From Chlorokybus atmophyticus (lineage: Eukaryota; Streptophyta; Chlorokybophyceae; Chlorokybales; Chlorokybaceae), in NCBI GenBank assembly GCA_009103225.1, contig RHPI01000140.1, positions 102,501 to 166,500 of the forward strand: a stretch of DNA of 64,000 bases. Direction: 5' to 3'. This document shows, one piece after another, positions 61,118 to 64,000 of this stretch. Every line of letters starts with the position of its first letter. Positions within the stretch are counted from its first letter, which is position 1. The notes under the pieces were generated by a model. The model had not been told where the DNA came from, ran no database searches, and was given only the letters and a program-made list of their open reading frames with translations. Made by a program: the position numbers and the translations under genes.

Positions 61118-63735
61118 TCAGCCGGCCACTGCGAGCGCAGCCAGCACCGGCAATAGTAAACAGCAAAGCAACATTGAGATAGATGTTGGGTGCTGTGAGC
61201 GCACAGCCACGGCGTCGTTCTGCGGAACGCTTGAACCCGTAGATAATGACACTGATTGCAGTGTAAAGGTCTCCAGGCCTGGCCAACAACAACAAACATA
61301 ACATCAGGTGACATGTGAATGTCCACATCTCAGGAGATTTGTGTGTACTGGTCTGTGCACAGTAAATACACGAGGATGAGTTCACTGTGCACGGGAAAGG
61401 CACACAAACCCACACACACTATCAGATTACTGACCAGCGCCAATGTTGCCAAAGTTAAGGACTAGGCGTCCGTTGCCCGTCACGTCAGATGACGGCGTGA
61501 AGGTCTGCGTCCATGTGCCGAGGTAGTTGTCCATCTGAAAACCACAGCATGATGAGGATTGACCCACAATGTCATTGACAACATCAACATGTATGCTTGC
61601 CTGTATCGTGTATGTTGGCAGCCCACCCAATGGCGCAAACTCGGGTGAGCCGCTATCGACTACAAACTGCACAGATCGCACACTGTACTGCGTCTTGCCC
61701 TGCACACATACACACATATCACAATAGTAGACTGAACAAACACATGTATTGTATCAGCCAGACTGCAGTCTATCAGCCAGACTGGTGCATGGCATGCACA
61801 CACCAACACACTATAATGTCACTCTCGTACTCTGATAGCGAGCGTGTACTTGGTGCCGGCCTTCAGGTAGAGCCCGCCTTGGCTCATTTGTATGTGGAAG
61901 GGTTCGGTCCCGCCGTTGGCGACCGTTATCTGCGTCGATGTGGCCACACCTTTGTCACCTAAGTACAACGCAAGTCTCGTAGGATACAATCACAGGAGCA
62001 GTGAACATGTGTGCACGCATGCGCGTGCTCATGCGCGTGCGCGTGCGCGCGCGCCATGTGTTTGCGCTCTCCTGTGTGTAAGTGTGCGTGCATGCCAGCG
62101 CGTGCGTGCGCATGAATGTGCTGATGCGTGCACGTGCTAATGTGTGCATGTGCACGTGTATGACAACACCTCAAACCATACCGCTGATGCATGAGAAGTT
62201 GGCAGCTGCTGGATACAACGCCCCGAACGCCCACGGCGCCGACCACGCCGCAGTGCATCCGGATGACGGCCCTGCAGACAAGCACATCATCAACACATTG
62301 ATGCAAAGTTGTATACCTGTAGTGTTGCGGTTGTGAAGGTGTTCGTGTGCGTACCTATGTTGAAATTTGAGTTGTAGAGAAGTGGTCGGCCCGCCGGGGC
62401 GGATGAGGGGGGCGGCGAGCACGTCAATGTGACGGACTTGATGGCGAATGACACACCGGAGTTCACGGACGTGCCGAACTGCCAATGGCCACAGTGTGTG
62501 TGGGAGTGCGTAAATGCATGTGTGTGCGTGTGAGCGCGTGCTTGCGTGCACATATGCGTGCACGCACGCACGCACATGCTCACATGCATACTTATGTGCA
62601 TCTGCATGAGTCCGTGCATGTGCATGTGTCTGTGCATGTGCACGCGTTTGAATTTGAATGTGCATGTGTGTGTGTCTCTGCGCGCACGCACGCACTTGTG
62701 TGCGCTTGCGTGAGGGTAGCACACCAGTGGTATGTAAGCTTGAACGTCACATATCACGTAAACACATGCGATCAGCGCTCTAGACCCGTTGTACATCATG
62801 CCCAAACAGTTGTCTCACCTGCAAGGCGACACGTGCGGTCCGCGCCGCGCTGATGCCCGTGAAGCCAAACGCATACGTCTGCTCCGTGGACCTGTTCACC
62901 GAACACAACATTCAGCACATGAACACCCACTTTACTACCATAGCAGCGGGTCTCATATGAACCACAACTGTCTCTCACTCCCAACCAAACTCACCCGATG
63001 CCGATCCAGTTGGTGTCCGTGCTTCCGATAGGCGAGTAGTTGGGCCAACCCGTGTCGACGAGAGCGCGCAAAGCCGGAGCCGCAGTCGCAAGCGAACCCG
63101 CGCTCCTCGTTGCTAACGCCGTCACGGATATCACGTACCTAACAACAACATTATCATTACCACAAACACACACACACACGTGCAATGCGTGCGTGCGTGC
63201 GCACGCCTTGTGTGTGTGCGCGCGTGCATGCACACCCACAAGGCGTGTGCGTGGTGTGCTTGCGTGCGTGTACAAAACACGCACGCACGCACGCACTCAC
63301 ACAAGCACACGTGCACGTGCACACATAGAGCTTGTACAGAGCGCACGCAACAACTCACTTTGTATTGGCTTGAAGGCTGACGCCGAGTTGGCTCAGCTGA
63401 ATTGCGAACGGGTCCGTTGCGCCGTTCGTCACCGAGACCAGCGCGCCCCCGCGTTCCAAACAACCCAACGTCGCCTATAACCACGCGCAAAGAGAGATCA
63501 ATGTTGGGTTGTGGACTTTGCGTTATGCGACGTTGTGTTTGTTGTTGGTGTTGGTGTGCACCTCTGCGGGAGACTTGGTGTCGAAGTTCCAACCGGACAG
63601 AAAAGGGTTGCTCGTGCACGGGGAGTCCGACCCGAATGTTGGGTTGTGTAGTCTGCAAGTATGTGGTTGTGGTTTGTTGGTCATAACAGAGAAAACAAAC
63701 ACGAAGATATAAGACAATTGATTGTGTGAACACAT
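61118..63735 (-). CDS. secreted or surface protein with two CBM4/9-like modules and hydrophobic C-terminus
   Basis: Nine exons: 63735-63562, 63474-63359, 63138-62995, 62891-62819, 62478-62355, 61958-61831, 61699-61601, 61534-61435 and 61278-61118. They give 372 residues with phases closed. Two modules resemble carbohydrate-binding family 4/9 jelly rolls. Module 1 has NPFLSGWNFDTKSPAE, LVSVTNGATDPFAIQLSQLG and VSLQANTKYVISVTA. Module 2 has LLYNSNFNIGDKG, ITVANGGTEPFHIQMSQGG, LYLKAGTKYTLAIR and GTWTQTFTPSSDV. The C-terminus SMLLCCLLLPVLAALAVAG is a terminal hydrophobic tail, consistent with GPI anchoring or a tail anchor. The N-terminus from 63735 has a hydrophobic YIFVFVFSV. Carbohydrate or cell-wall binding at the surface is likely but inferred. 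One intron starts with GC (ATACAG|GCAAGC). The start codon is uncertain; an extra 5' exon beyond 63735 is possible. Confidence 0.75.
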
Positions 63736-63833
63736 GGGTGCATCACTGAATGGATAATGCATGGTGCACTGAATGCACAAATGAGAACCTTGAAACAGCG
63801 GTTGAAACCATGATACAACGAATGGAGTGATTT
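63611..63833. repeat. 223-bp segment duplicated at 52635-52857
   Basis: Probable genuine location of the sequence, because here it is continuous with the downstream coding exons of the CBM-module gene. From 63834 to 64000 no further exon could be assigned. Confidence 0.85.
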
Positions 63834-64000
63834 TCTCACTTACTGGCCTTGTTGACTAACTCATACCATCACTACGACCGACCCGCATTTGAGCCAATGC
63901 TGGCAAGCAAGAACGCAACCATCAAAGTAAGGCATGAACGTGTGACGCATGAACGAATGAATGAAAAGTGCAACGAAGTGAACTGAAAAACCACTGATTC

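Noticed and set aside
61955-62840. His/Thr/Ala-rich ORFs on both strands
   Set aside because: They are translations of alternating purine-pyrimidine intron sequence of the CBM-module gene.

Overview
The window is nuclear DNA from an intron-rich green organism, most likely a green alga. The evidence is a DCD-domain/Kelch protein (DCD is a plant-lineage domain), a plant-type cytochrome c oxidase 5b, a KT-group nucleotide-sugar transporter, a DRP4/Mx-like dynamin, a Tas-like aldo/keto reductase with a transit-peptide-like N-terminus, and mostly GT-AG introns of about 60-800 bp. Exons were joined by hand; for each full model the reading phase closes across every junction. I cannot name the species. 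Non-coding DNA is rich in TGCATGC words and alternating purine-pyrimidine tracts.

Layout, left to right. 0.5-1.9 kb (-): multi-pass membrane protein. 2.4-5.4 kb: a 1.69-kb pure CT tract, an AC tract and a diverged repeat. 6.1-9.4 kb (-): DCD-Kelch protein broken by a 20-bp tandem duplication. 10.3-11.6 kb (+): COX5b. 12.7-13.9 kb (-): Cms1-type ribosome-biogenesis factor, with an RGG-rich ORF upstream. 14.8-18.3 kb (+): IST1/ESCRT-III regulator. 19.3-20.4 kb (-): elongin C. 21.1-25.1 kb (+): WDR76/CMR1-like WD40 protein. 25.8-28.2 kb: C tract, repeat copy and a decayed Penelope-like reverse transcriptase. 29.2-31.3 kb (-): compact SRA-YDG methyl-DNA-binding protein. 32.0-32.2 kb (-): small protein with a SUMO-interaction-like motif. 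34.1-39.2 kb: two related copies of an unrecognised gene (possibly a third fragment at 32.5 kb), an unrecognised gene at 35.4-36.4 kb and MITE-like elements. 40.2-42.8 kb (+): aldo/keto reductase. 44.4-47.1 kb (+): nucleotide-sugar transporter. 47.8-52.2 kb (-): SSRP1, the HMG subunit of FACT. 53.0-53.8 kb (+): PA-domain membrane protein next to assembly gaps. 54.5-55.9 kb (-): unrecognised acidic protein. 56.6-60.3 kb (+): dynamin. 61.1-63.7 kb (-): surface protein with two CBM4/9-like modules.

The genes do not form an operon-like pathway; this is an ordinary eukaryotic mixture. The unusual material is the duplicated unknown family, the compact SRA protein, the damaged DCD-Kelch and PA genes, recurrent AG|GCAAGC GC-AG introns, and several assembly scars (single Ns at 4122, 25903 and 52634, and a 260-N gap at 53871-54130).
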